From SFJ001 sp045118955 (GTDB lineage: Bacteria; Bacillota; Clostridia; Oscillospirales; Ruminococcaceae), in NCBI GenBank assembly GCA_045118955.1, contig JBGVKB010000028.1, positions 1 through 29,321 of the forward strand: 29,321 nt of DNA, in the 5' to 3' direction. This document shows positions 23,006 to 29,321 of this stretch, one piece after another (position 1 is the stretch's first letter; every line of letters begins with the position of its first letter). Below the pieces are notes generated by a model. It saw only the letters and a list, made by a program, of their open reading frames with translations. It had not been told where the DNA came from and made no database searches. The position numbers and the translations under genes are program-made.

Positions 23006-24949
23006 TCAGCGCACCCGGCCCAGCAGCAGCGCACCCATCGGGGCGGCACAGGCCGTGCCGGTCAGGGTCATGGGCTTTTTCCAGCAGAAGGAGGAGGTCT
23101 CGTCCGCCAGCACCTGCCACTCGCCCTCGGGCAGACGGAGGGTGCTGGGGGTCTGCCCCGCGTTGAACACCGCCAGCACCCGATCCCAGCGGCGGCCGTC
23201 CGGGTTGTCAAGGCAGACGGCGGCGCAGTCGTCGGCGAGATCCGCCGCGGACAGGACGCGCTTCGCCGCGGCGGCGGTCTTGTCCTGCAGGCAGGGCAGC
23301 TCCATGCGCAGGGCGATCAGCCCGCGGTAGTAGTCCACCATGTCCCGGGCAGCCCACGCCCGCGCCCAGTCGATGCGGTTCAGCGCCGCGGGGGAGCAGA
23401 AGCTGTTCTTCACGCCGTTCTTGGTGCGGCCAAACTCCTCGCCCGCCAGCAGGAAGGGCCTGCCCTGACAGCAGAAGTTGATGGCCGCCGCCAGCCGGTT
23501 GGCCCGCAGCACCTCGGGGGTCAGCGCCTCAAAGCGGCGCGCCTTGTCCAGCGTCACCACCAGCCGGTCCCACAGCGTCCAGTCGTCGTGGCAGGACAGG
23601 TAGGTGATGGTCTGGGACACCGCCCCGAACATGGCGTCGCGGCCGGTGGCCCAGCCCTCCACGCAGCGGCGCAGGTCGGCGGCCTTCAGCCCGCCGCCGT
23701 TCACGAAGCCCACCGTGTCCTCGCCCATCAGGTTGCCCTTCACCGCGTCGCGGGTGGCGTCGCAGAAGGCGCCGATGCGGGGGTTCAGGGTGGGCAGCGC
23801 GCCCTTGTGGCACAGGGCGGTGCCCGGGCGGGGGTAGGTCTCGGCAGCCGCCCACGGCTCGCCGTAGATGAGCTTCTCCCCCGCGCCGAACCGGTCGTCC
23901 AGCGCCTTCTGGATGCGCTCCATCAGGGGCACGTCCAGAAGCCCCATCAGGTCAAAGCGGAAGCCGTCCATGTGGTACTCCTCCGCCCAGTACAGCACCG
24001 ACTCCAGAATATACCGGGCGCACATACTGCGCTCGCTGGCCAGATCGTTGCTGCAGCCGGAGCCGTTGGAGGGCGCGCCGGTGCCGTCCTGCCGGTAGTA
24101 GTACCAGGGGGCGCTGCGCCACAGCCAGGAGTCCACCGTGTAGGTGTGGTTGTACACCACGTCCATGATGACCCGGAAGCCGTTCTCGTGCAGCGCCTGC
24201 ACCGCCTGCTTCAGCTCCCGGATGCGCACCTCGCCGTGGGCGGGGTCGGAGGAATAGCTGCCCTCGGGCACGTTGTAGTTCACCGGGTCGTAGCCCCAGT
24301 TGTAGCCGGAGGCGGGGTCGGCCTCGTCCACCGAGCCGTAGTCGTACACCGGCATGAGCTGGATGTGGGTCACGCCCAGCCGCTTCATGTAGTCCAGACC
24401 GGTGGGGTGCAGCCCGTCGCCGTTCAGGGTGGTGCCGGTGCGGCACAGGGCGGTGTACCGCCCCCGGTCGGCGGGGTCGAAGCCGCCCGCCTCGTCCCAG
24501 GAGAAGTCCCGCACGTGCAGCTCGTAGATGACCTGCTCGGGGGTGTGGGCAGGGGCCTTGTCCCGCTGCCAGCCCGCCGGGTCGGTGCGGCGCAGATCCA
24601 GCACCATGCTGCGCTGCCCGTTCAGGCCGCAGGCGCGGGCGTAGGGGTCGGCGGTGCGGCGGCTCTCGCCGTCCACCGTCACAACGTAATCATAGTAGGT
24701 GCCGTCCAGATTCTCGGCGCAGTCATACACCCACACGCCCCGCTCTGCCCGCTGCATGGGCACCGCCCGCAGCGCCTCGCAGCCATGGCCGGCGGCGTAC
24801 AGGGACAGGGTCACCGCCTCGGCGGTGGGGCTCCACAGGCGGAACACCGTCCCCTGCGCCCCGCAGAACGCGCCCAGCGCCGCATCGCTGTGGTACGCCT
24901 GCTCAAACTCGGCGGAGTCGAACCATTCTTTCTGCTGGATCAGATCCAT
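23006..24949 (-). CDS. pulA: Type I pullulanase (GH13_14), copy 2
   Basis: A 647-aa cytoplasmic debranching enzyme, a close paralogue of the protein encoded at 5567-7489. The domain order is the same: CBM48-like region (about 25-120), YNWGYDP (216-222), DVVYNH (263-268), DGFRFD with nucleophile Asp333, YGEPW with acid Glu364 and LSCHDD with Asp455. Here the conserved HVRDFS (Arg147) and MPVYDYG (Asp203) are intact, unlike in copy 1. The frame is open to 25045, but the promoter at 24994-25023 lies inside that extension, so the ATG at 24949 is the start; its ribosome site (GGGTGAGTGAG) is modest. A GTTTCGCAAAC palindrome touches its -10 box, which suggests control by the neighbouring LacI-family protein. 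Confidence 0.94.
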   Translation of the reverse strand: MDLIQQKEWFDSAEFEQAYHSDAALGAFCGAQGTVFRLWSPTAEAVTLSLYAAGHGCEALRAVPMQRAERGVWVYDCAENLDGTYYDYVVTVDGESRRTADPYARACGLNGQRSMVLDLRRTDPAGWQRDKAPAHTPEQVIYELHVRDFSWDEAGGFDPADRGRYTALCRTGTTLNGDGLHPTGLDYMKRLGVTHIQLMPVYDYGSVDEADPASGYNWGYDPVNYNVPEGSYSSDPAHGEVRIRELKQAVQALHENGFRVIMDVVYNHTYTVDSWLWRSAPWYYYRQDGTGAPSNGSGCSNDLASERSMCARYILESVLYWAEEYHMDGFRFDLMGLLDVPLMERIQKALDDRFGAGEKLIYGEPWAAAETYPRPGTALCHKGALPTLNPRIGAFCDATRDAVKGNLMGEDTVGFVNGGGLKAADLRRCVEGWATGRDAMFGAVSQTITYLSCHDDWTLWDRLVVTLDKARRFEALTPEVLRANRLAAAINFCCQGRPFLLAGEEFGRTKNGVKNSFCSPAALNRIDWARAWAARDMVDYYRGLIALRMELPCLQDKTAAAAKRVLSAADLADDCAAVCLDNPDGRRWDRVLAVFNAGQTPSTLRLPEGEWQVLADETSSFCWKKPMTLTGTACAAPMGALLLGRVR

Positions 24950-24982
24950 CTCACTCACCCGCTTTTCCAAAAGTTTCTGAAA

Positions 24983-24993
24983 GTTTCGCAAAC
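24983..24993. promoter_or_regulatory. Candidate LacI-family operator at the second pullulanase promoter
   Basis: GTTT-CGC-AAAC is an inverted repeat directly adjoining the -10 box, covering the expected transcription start. It matches the core found at 21636-21646. Confidence 0.5.
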
Positions 24994-25023
24994 AGTATAA
25001 CCCCAACCGGGACGAAAAGTCCA
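24994..25023 (-). promoter_or_regulatory. Second pullulanase promoter
   Basis: On the minus strand TGGACT (25018-25023), an 18-nt spacer and TATACT (24994-24999). Confidence 0.6.
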
Positions 25024-25109
25024 TAGCCTTGCAGAGGTTTTCCACAATTCCGCAACATTTTTATAGGTGGGGCGGGCGGCGCGGGGTGCGGGGCACAAAA
25101 AGTTTTCGC

Positions 25110-25137
25110 TTGCACATCCCGCCGGGCGGTTTATAAT
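25110..25137 (+). promoter_or_regulatory. Glutaminase promoter
   Basis: TTGCAC (25110-25115), a 16-nt spacer and TATAAT (25132-25137), about 54 nt before the glutaminase ATG. Confidence 0.75.
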
Positions 25138-25190
25138 GGAAGCAGCCCCCTTCATTCGACAAACGCAGACACAAAGGAGCATGAACTGTC

Positions 25191-26108
25191 ATGGAACGAC
25201 TGCTGGAAGAACTCCTGGAGGAATGCCGCCCCTACACCCTCGAGGGGCGGGTGGCCACCTACATCCCCGACCTGGCCAAGGCCGACCCGGGGGACTTCGG
25301 GGTGTGCGTGCTGAGCAGCGACGGCCGCCGCTACCACGCGGGCGACTACAAAAAGCGGTTCACCATCCAGAGCGTGGTCAAGCCCATGCTGCTTTTGCTG
25401 GCGCTGATGGACAACGGCGAGGACTATGTGCGCGCCCGGGTGGGCGTGGAGGCCACCGGCAAGCCCTTTGACGCCATCAACGTGAGCGACCAGACCCTGA
25501 TGAGCCAGCACCTGAACCCCATGGTGAACATGGGCGCCATCGCCATGTGCGGGCTGATCCGGGGCGCCAACGGCGAGGAGAAGTTCCTGCGGCTGCTGGA
25601 GCTGACCCGCACCCTCGCCGGTGACCCGGACATCGTGATGGATGAGGCGGTGTACCGCTCGGAGAAGTCCACCGGCCACAAGAACCGGGCGCTGGCCTTC
25701 CTGCTCAAGAGCCACGGCCTGCTGGAGGGGGATGTGGAGGACGTGCTGGACTTCTACTTCCGCGCCTGCTCCATCTCGGTGAACACCCGGGATCTGGCCA
25801 ACATCGGCTTTGTGCTGGCCAACCGGGGCAAGCTGCCCCAGACCGAGGAGCGGGTGTTCCCCGGCCGCTACGCCCACTACGTCAACGCGGTGCTGATGAC
25901 CTGCGGTATGTACGACGGCTCGGGCAACTTCGCCGTGGATGTGGGCGTGCCCGCCAAGAGCGGCGTGGGCGGCGGCATCATGGCGGTGGTGCCCACCCGC
26001 ATGGGCGTGGGCATCTACTCCCCCGCGCTGGACGCCAAGGGCAACAGCCTGGCCGGCATCCAGATCCTCAAGCGGCTGTCCGCCCGGCTGTACCTGAGCA
26101 TCTTCTGA
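25191..26108 (+). CDS. glsA: Glutaminase A
   Basis: A 305-aa serine-type glutaminase that hydrolyses L-glutamine to glutamate and ammonia in the cytoplasm. The family opening GRVATYIPDLAKADPGDFGV is present, and the beta-lactamase-like catalytic pair is Ser61 and Lys64 in TIQSVVKP. Later motifs include NPMVNMGAIA, RNRALAFLL-like KNRALAFLLKSHG, CSISVNTRDLANIGFVLANRG and GVPAKSGVGGGI. Length and order match bacterial GlsA. AAAGGAG is 11 nt from the ATG. It is a single-gene unit with its own promoter and terminator. It could link to acid tolerance or nitrogen supply, as in other gut bacteria, but the window gives no regulatory clue. Confidence 0.95.
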   Translation: MERLLEELLEECRPYTLEGRVATYIPDLAKADPGDFGVCVLSSDGRRYHAGDYKKRFTIQSVVKPMLLLLALMDNGEDYVRARVGVEATGKPFDAINVSDQTLMSQHLNPMVNMGAIAMCGLIRGANGEEKFLRLLELTRTLAGDPDIVMDEAVYRSEKSTGHKNRALAFLLKSHGLLEGDVEDVLDFYFRACSISVNTRDLANIGFVLANRGKLPQTEERVFPGRYAHYVNAVLMTCGMYDGSGNFAVDVGVPAKSGVGGGIMAVVPTRMGVGIYSPALDAKGNSLAGIQILKRLSARLYLSIF

Positions 26109-26117
26109 CAAAACCAC

Positions 26118-26159
26118 ACGCGCCCGCCCTCCAAGCCACGGAGGGCGGGCGCGTTTTTT
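26118..26159 (+). terminator. Glutaminase terminator
   Basis: A 15-bp GC-rich stem (26118-26132 and 26140-26154) with a 7-nt loop and a T-run. Confidence 0.92.
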
Positions 26160-26173
26160 CGTTGGAGCGGACA

Positions 26174-26207
26174 AAAAAGCAAGGCGCGCCCCGGTGGGGC
26201 GCGCCTT
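26174..26207 (-). terminator. Terminator of the pilus/AP2 operon
   Basis: AAGGCGCGCCCC and its complement (26181-26192 and 26196-26207) form a 12-bp stem with a 3-nt loop, followed on the minus strand by GCTTTTTT. It lies 15 nt after the AP2 gene stop. Confidence 0.9.
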
Positions 26208-26222
26208 ATGTCTTGCACCGGC

Positions 26223-27077
26223 TTATTCCGCGCGGACGGTCTCCTTGCCGTAGGCCTGATAGTACCAGTCCAGAAATTCGCCGTAAAGCTGCTGCTCGGC
26301 CTGCCGGCGGGCATCGGCGGCGGCCTGCACCTCCTCGTAGGAGCCGAGGTAGTACCGCTTGCCCTTGAAGCCGATCAGCGCCACCCACTTGCCGGTCTTT
26401 TTGTTCAGATAGACCCCGTTGTAGCCGCTGGTGTTGGCGCGGCTCAGCCGCCGCCCCGCCCGCTCCAGCAGGGTCACGGAGGTGCCGTCCACGTAGCGCA
26501 TATTCCTGCGGATCGCCTGCGCCTGCAGGCAGCCGCAGCTCCGGGTCTTGCCGGTCCGCAGCAGGGTCTGGCCCACCACGGTGGTGCTGCCGCAGTCGCA
26601 CAGGCACTCCCAGCGGTGCATCCCGGCGCGCTTGCCCGCGTAGGCGGTGACGGTGAGCCGGCCGAACCGCCGCCCCAGATAATCCTTCAGCGGCGGGTGA
26701 CTCAGGCAGCCGCAGCTCTTTTTATAGCCGCCGGTGAGCTGGGTGCCGCTGACCATCACCTCGTTGCCGCAGTCGCAGCGGCACAGCCAGATGAGGGTGC
26801 CGCTGCCGTCCCGCTGGTCGGTGGGCTCCAGCGCGGTCAGCCGCCCGAACCTCTGCCCGGTCAGATCCCGCTGCCCCGGCCTGACCCGGGTCACACAGCC
26901 GCAGTCCCGCCGGGTCGCCCGCTGCAAGGCGCGGGTATCCAGCTCCAGCGTGCCGCCGCAGTCGCAGACGCACTGCCACACCACATAGCCGTTTTTGCGT
27001 TTTCCGGTGTCCAGCGCCACGGTCAGCCGGCCCAGCCGGTACCCGAGGTCGATCTTCGGTCGTTGATCCTGTTTCAC
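26223..27077 (-). CDS. AP2-domain protein with three Cys-cluster repeats
   Basis: A 284-aa cytoplasmic protein built of three similar units and a C-terminal AP2 domain. Each unit has the form G-x-R-hydrophobic-GRLTV, then W-x-C-x-C-D-C-G, then C-G-C. Cysteines are at 36/38/40/59/61, 99/101/103/122/124 and 158/160/162/181/183, so each unit has five and probably binds zinc. The AP2 domain is about 216-266 (SGYNGVYLNKKTGKWVALIG, then RYYLGSYEEVQAAADARRQ). Bacterial AP2 domains bind DNA and are best known from phage and homing-endonuclease proteins; no HNH or GIY-YIG nuclease motif is seen here. The start is GTG at 27077, 6 nt after the sortase stop, with only a weak ribosome site, so translation may be coupled. 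A sequence-specific DNA-binding role is inferred, and the target is unknown. Confidence 0.85.
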   Translation of the reverse strand: MKQDQRPKIDLGYRLGRLTVALDTGKRKNGYVVWQCVCDCGGTLELDTRALQRATRRDCGCVTRVRPGQRDLTGQRFGRLTALEPTDQRDGSGTLIWLCRCDCGNEVMVSGTQLTGGYKKSCGCLSHPPLKDYLGRRFGRLTVTAYAGKRAGMHRWECLCDCGSTTVVGQTLLRTGKTRSCGCLQAQAIRRNMRYVDGTSVTLLERAGRRLSRANTSGYNGVYLNKKTGKWVALIGFKGKRYYLGSYEEVQAAADARRQAEQQLYGEFLDWYYQAYGKETVRAE

Positions 27078-27083
27078 GTCGTT

Positions 27084-27674
27084 TTACCCATTCTCTGCCC
27101 GGTCACAGTACACCGTCACCCGCGCGCGCCCGCTGTAGTTGCAGGTGAACAGGGTCAGGTCGTACTCCCCCGCGGTCATCTCCTCCACGGCGGCGGCGGG
27201 CAGAAGGTTGCGCGCCGTCACCTCGTACCGGGTCACATTGCCCTGCGCGTCCGCGAACAGCACCGCATCGCCCTCGGTCAGCTCGTCCAGCCGCCCGAAG
27301 TGCCGCTCGTAGTTGTGGGCCATGATCACCAGATCCTCCCCCTGCGCCGTGCCGTAATAGCGGCAGGGGGCGATCTTCAGCAGGCGGTCGTCCCAGTCCG
27401 CCAGCACCGGCAGCTCCAGCCCCAGCGCAGGGATGGACAGGCAGCCGATGCAGTCGTGGCCGTCCACCTGCAGGGCGGGCAGCGCCTCGCCCGGGGGGAC
27501 GGCCACAGGGGTCTCGCTCGCCCGCTGTATCTGCTGCATCAGGGCGGGCATCATCCGCTCCGCCGCGCGGGCGGCGGCGTCCGCCTGACGCAGGTTCCAG
27601 CCAAACAGCGCCAGCGCCGCCGCCAGCAGCGCCGCGCCCAGTGCCATCAGGGCGCTGCCCAGACGGTCAGTCAT
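27084..27674 (-). CDS. Sortase, second of the pilus operon
   Basis: A 196-aa membrane-anchored transpeptidase. One N-terminal membrane helix (about 7-26) is followed by the sortase beta barrel: IGCLSIPALGLELPVLADW, the catalytic His120 in LVIMAHNYERHFGRL, the catalytic Cys178 in LTLFTC and Arg185 in GRARVTVY. It lacks a C-terminal membrane helix, so it differs from the class C enzyme encoded upstream and may anchor the finished pilus or pilin to the wall. The pilin gene before it overlaps by 8 nt, and the AP2 gene follows after 6 nt. The subclass is not certain from the motifs alone. Several extra cysteines (75, 78, 104, 190) are unusual for an exported sortase. Confidence 0.85.
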   Translation of the reverse strand: MTDRLGSALMALGAALLAAALALFGWNLRQADAAARAAERMMPALMQQIQRASETPVAVPPGEALPALQVDGHDCIGCLSIPALGLELPVLADWDDRLLKIAPCRYYGTAQGEDLVIMAHNYERHFGRLDELTEGDAVLFADAQGNVTRYEVTARNLLPAAAVEEMTAGEYDLTLFTCNYSGRARVTVYCDRAENG

Positions 27675-28362
27675 GGCTGCGCCCCCGCCCGAAGCGCAGC
27701 AGCCAGCCCGCCGCGAACAGCCCCACGCCCAGCAGGGTCAGCACCGGCACCGGCCAGTTGAGCTGCCCGGTCCGGGGCAGGGTCACGCCCGGGGTGGGGC
27801 CGGGGGTGGGCACGGGGGTAGGCTCCGGCTCGGGGGTGTGCCCCGGCGAGGAGGTCTTGGGGGTGGCGTCCACATCGTAGACGTACACGTTGTCGATGAG
27901 CTGGGGCACCGTCACCAAAAAGGGCAGCACCGGCAGATAGCCCGGGGCCTCGGTGTGCTGCACCATCAGGTACAGACCCTGCTCCAGCCCGCCGAAGCAG
28001 GCCTGACCCTTGCGGTCGATGACGCTGGTGGTGGGCTTCAGCACCCCGTACAGCTCCTGCTCGGCGATGTAGTCCGCCAGCGCCTGAGCCATGCCGGGGG
28101 TGTGGACGGCGTTCATGTCCTCCACCACGCCCTCCAGCTCGGGGCGGGGGGCGAAGTAGAAGTCGCCGTCGTCGTCCGCCACATCGCCCACCCGGTAGGC
28201 GGTCAGGCGGCCGTCGGGCACCGGCTCCCCCTCGTCCAGGATGGTCACGGTGATGCTGCCGGTGCGGCCAAGCTCCGGCACGGGGTGCGCCGCCAGCGCG
28301 GTGGTGCACAGGCACACCGCCAGCACCGCCGCGGCCAGCAGCGCGATCAAACGTTGTTTCAT
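27667..28362 (-). CDS. Small LPXTG pilin-like surface protein
   Basis: A 231-aa exported protein. It has a signal peptide (1-24, ending TALA), a single pilin-like beta domain (about 30-165), a Pro/Thr linker (about 173-192) and a cell-wall sorting signal: LPRTG at 195-199, a hydrophobic helix and a basic tail (RFGRGRSHD). The domain has an E-box-like strand (LEQGLYLMVQHTEAPGYLP) and ends with YDVDATPK. That Lys169 is in the place of the pilin-motif lysine of Gram-positive pilins, although the usual YPKN is degenerate. It lies between two sortase genes and overlaps both by 4 and 8 nt, the classic pilus operon form. With one domain it may be a shaft subunit of a thin pilus or a single surface adhesin. 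Confidence 0.88.
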   Translation of the reverse strand: MKQRLIALLAAAVLAVCLCTTALAAHPVPELGRTGSITVTILDEGEPVPDGRLTAYRVGDVADDDGDFYFAPRPELEGVVEDMNAVHTPGMAQALADYIAEQELYGVLKPTTSVIDRKGQACFGGLEQGLYLMVQHTEAPGYLPVLPFLVTVPQLIDNVYVYDVDATPKTSSPGHTPEPEPTPVPTPGPTPGVTLPRTGQLNWPVPVLTLLGVGLFAAGWLLRFGRGRSHD

Positions 28363-29192
28363 AGCAGTTCCCTCCGGTTCGTTTTCTTCGGTTTGGGGAT
28401 GAGGGCGGTGAGCAGCAGCCCCGCCAGAAGGGGGGCCATCAGCACCGCGGCGACCAGCTTCGGCTCGAGCTGCACCCCGTCGGCGGTGACGTGGACGGTG
28501 CGCACCGGGTCCCGCTCCACCCGGCAGCCCCGCACCAGCAGCCGGTGGCTGTTGATGCCGTAGGGGGTGCAGGTGACCAGCGTGCAGAGGTCCTGCCCGG
28601 GCTGAATGAGCAGCTCGGCGGTGTCCTCCGGCTCCACGATGCGGATCTGATCCACCTCATAGGTGAGGGTCTCGTCCAGCACCCGCAGCAGGAAGGTATC
28701 CCCCACCGTCAGCCGGTCCAGCTCGGTGAACAGCACCGCGCTGGGCAGCCCCCGGTGGCCGGACAGCACGCAGTGGCTGCCCGCGCCGCCCACAGGCAGG
28801 CTGGTCCATTCCAGATGCCCCACCGCGATCTGCAGCACCGATTCGTCGGTGCCGTGGTAGATGGGCAGGGCCACGTCGATGGCGGGGATCTCAATGTAGC
28901 CCATGATGCCGCTGCCGCCCACGTTGAGCAGGGCCTCGTAGTCGGCCTTCTGCTCCTCTGAGAGCAGGAATGCGTTGGAGCGCGCCTGCAGGGAGGTGTT
29001 GTACTCCCACGCGGCGTCCCACATCTCCTCGTAGCGGTCGGTGTCCATGGCGGCCACCTGCCCGGTGTAGGCCGCGATGGCGCGGGATTGGTGGAGCGAG
29101 TTCCACCAGTCGCTGAAGCTCGGGTACAGCAGCAGGGACAATCCTATGAGCAGAACAAGGATGAGCAGCAGGGTGGAACAATGTTTTCTCAT
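28359..29192 (-). CDS. Class C (pilin-polymerising) sortase
   Basis: A 277-aa sortase with both an N-terminal (about 6-24) and a C-terminal (about 246-265) membrane helix, the layout of class C enzymes that join pilins. The core has IMGYIEIPAIDVALPIYHGT, catalytic His146 in VLSGHRGLPSA, Cys208 in TLVTCTPYGINSHRLLVRG and Arg217. I do not find the usual DPW or DPF lid motif before the core; the stretch there reads FLLSEEQKADYEALLN. The lid may be absent or altered. AGGAG lies about 6 nt before the ATG. The gene overlaps the pilin start by 4 nt (ATGA). A further pilin gene may lie upstream, beyond the window. Confidence 0.93.
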   Translation of the reverse strand: MRKHCSTLLLILVLLIGLSLLLYPSFSDWWNSLHQSRAIAAYTGQVAAMDTDRYEEMWDAAWEYNTSLQARSNAFLLSEEQKADYEALLNVGGSGIMGYIEIPAIDVALPIYHGTDESVLQIAVGHLEWTSLPVGGAGSHCVLSGHRGLPSAVLFTELDRLTVGDTFLLRVLDETLTYEVDQIRIVEPEDTAELLIQPGQDLCTLVTCTPYGINSHRLLVRGCRVERDPVRTVHVTADGVQLEPKLVAAVLMAPLLAGLLLTALIPKPKKTNRRELL

Positions 29193-29218
29193 AGGATTCT
29201 CCTTACTGCTGCATCCGC

Positions 29219-29240
29219 GGGGCGGGCGCTTGCCCGCCCC
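29219..29240. other. GC-rich stem-loop upstream of the class C sortase
   Basis: GGGGCGGGC (29219-29227) pairs with GCCCGCCCC (29232-29240) around a 4-nt loop, with no T-run on either strand. It lies just before the sortase ribosome site. It could stabilise or process an operon mRNA whose first gene lies outside the window. The last 80 nt to 29321 contain no open minus-strand frame longer than about 20 codons. Confidence 0.55.
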
Positions 29241-29321
29241 CGGGCACAGCAGACCATGGGTTCAGTAAGGGGTGAGCAGGTGGGGCTCACTAGCCGTCCA
29301 TCAACCGCCTATTTGTGATAA

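Noticed and set aside
24983..24993. A CcpA catabolite (cre) site at the second pullulanase promoter
   Set aside because: The centre is TTTCGCAAA or TTTGCGAAA, the reverse of the AARCGYTT pattern of cre sites, so a different LacI-family operator is more likely.
24950..25045. A 32-residue N-terminal extension of the second pullulanase
   Set aside because: The promoter and operator lie within this stretch and the paralogue starts at the later Met.
29193..29321. The 3' end of a preceding pilin gene on the minus strand
   Set aside because: All three minus-strand frames have stops in the last 80 nt and no sorting-signal-like tail can be read, so no partial gene is claimed.

Overview
The window looks like chromosomal DNA of a high-GC gut Firmicute of the Oscillospiraceae/Ruminococcaceae type (Faecalibacterium, Gemmiger or Subdoligranulum-like). 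The evidence is the very GC-rich coding sequence with AGGAGG-type ribosome sites and clear TTGNNN-17-TATAAT promoters. The gene set also fits: maltodextrin ABC lipoprotein, type I pullulanases, GH133 debranching enzyme, sortase/pilin operon, DcuS/DcuR-like pair. The genus is inferred from style and content and is not proven. I see no tRNA, rRNA, CRISPR array, transposase or prophage.

Layout. (1) 1-1995: an unrecognised 177-aa protein, an OhrR/MarR redox repressor with a palindromic operator candidate, then a 679-nt non-coding stretch with hairpins and short repeats. (2) 1996-5560: a DcuS/DcuR-like two-component system divergent from an orphan TAXI-type solute-binding lipoprotein with no TRAP permease, resembling a binding-protein-assisted sensor. 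(3) 5567-9993: a first type I pullulanase, a palindromic intergenic repeat, and a three-gene operon (polyprenol/phytol kinase-like membrane protein, degenerate CDF-like membrane protein, HAD hydrolase). (4) 9999-25000: the alpha-glucan region. It has a malE-malF-malG-amylase-traX operon on the minus strand, a debranching enzyme / oligo-1,6-glucosidase / malQ operon on the minus strand, a divergent LacI-family regulator, and a second pullulanase closely similar to the first. (5) 25110-26160: glutaminase. (6) 26181-29321: a pilus-type operon on the minus strand (class C sortase, small LPRTG pilin, second sortase) that runs directly into a Cys-rich AP2-domain protein. The window ends upstream of this operon, so an earlier gene may be missing.

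How the glucan genes fit together. The lipoprotein amylase is the only starch enzyme here with a secretion signal. It probably cuts alpha-glucan at the cell surface. MalE-MalF-MalG import maltodextrins, with no ATPase gene in the window. Inside the cell the pullulanases, GH133 enzyme and GH13_31 enzyme remove alpha-1,6 branches, and MalQ reshuffles alpha-1,4 chains. No phosphorylase is encoded here. The LacI-family protein probably controls the set. A GTTTCGCAAA-like motif sits at the debranching-operon promoter, at the second pullulanase promoter and upstream of lacI, while the malE promoter has a different perfect palindrome. An intra-operon terminator between malE and malF would allow excess binding protein.

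The parts most worth attention are the sortase/pilin operon co-directional with a three-repeat Cys-cluster AP2 protein, the orphan TAXI/DcuSR module, the TraX-family gene at the end of the amylase operon, and the two directly repeated pullulanase genes bracketing the glucan cluster.
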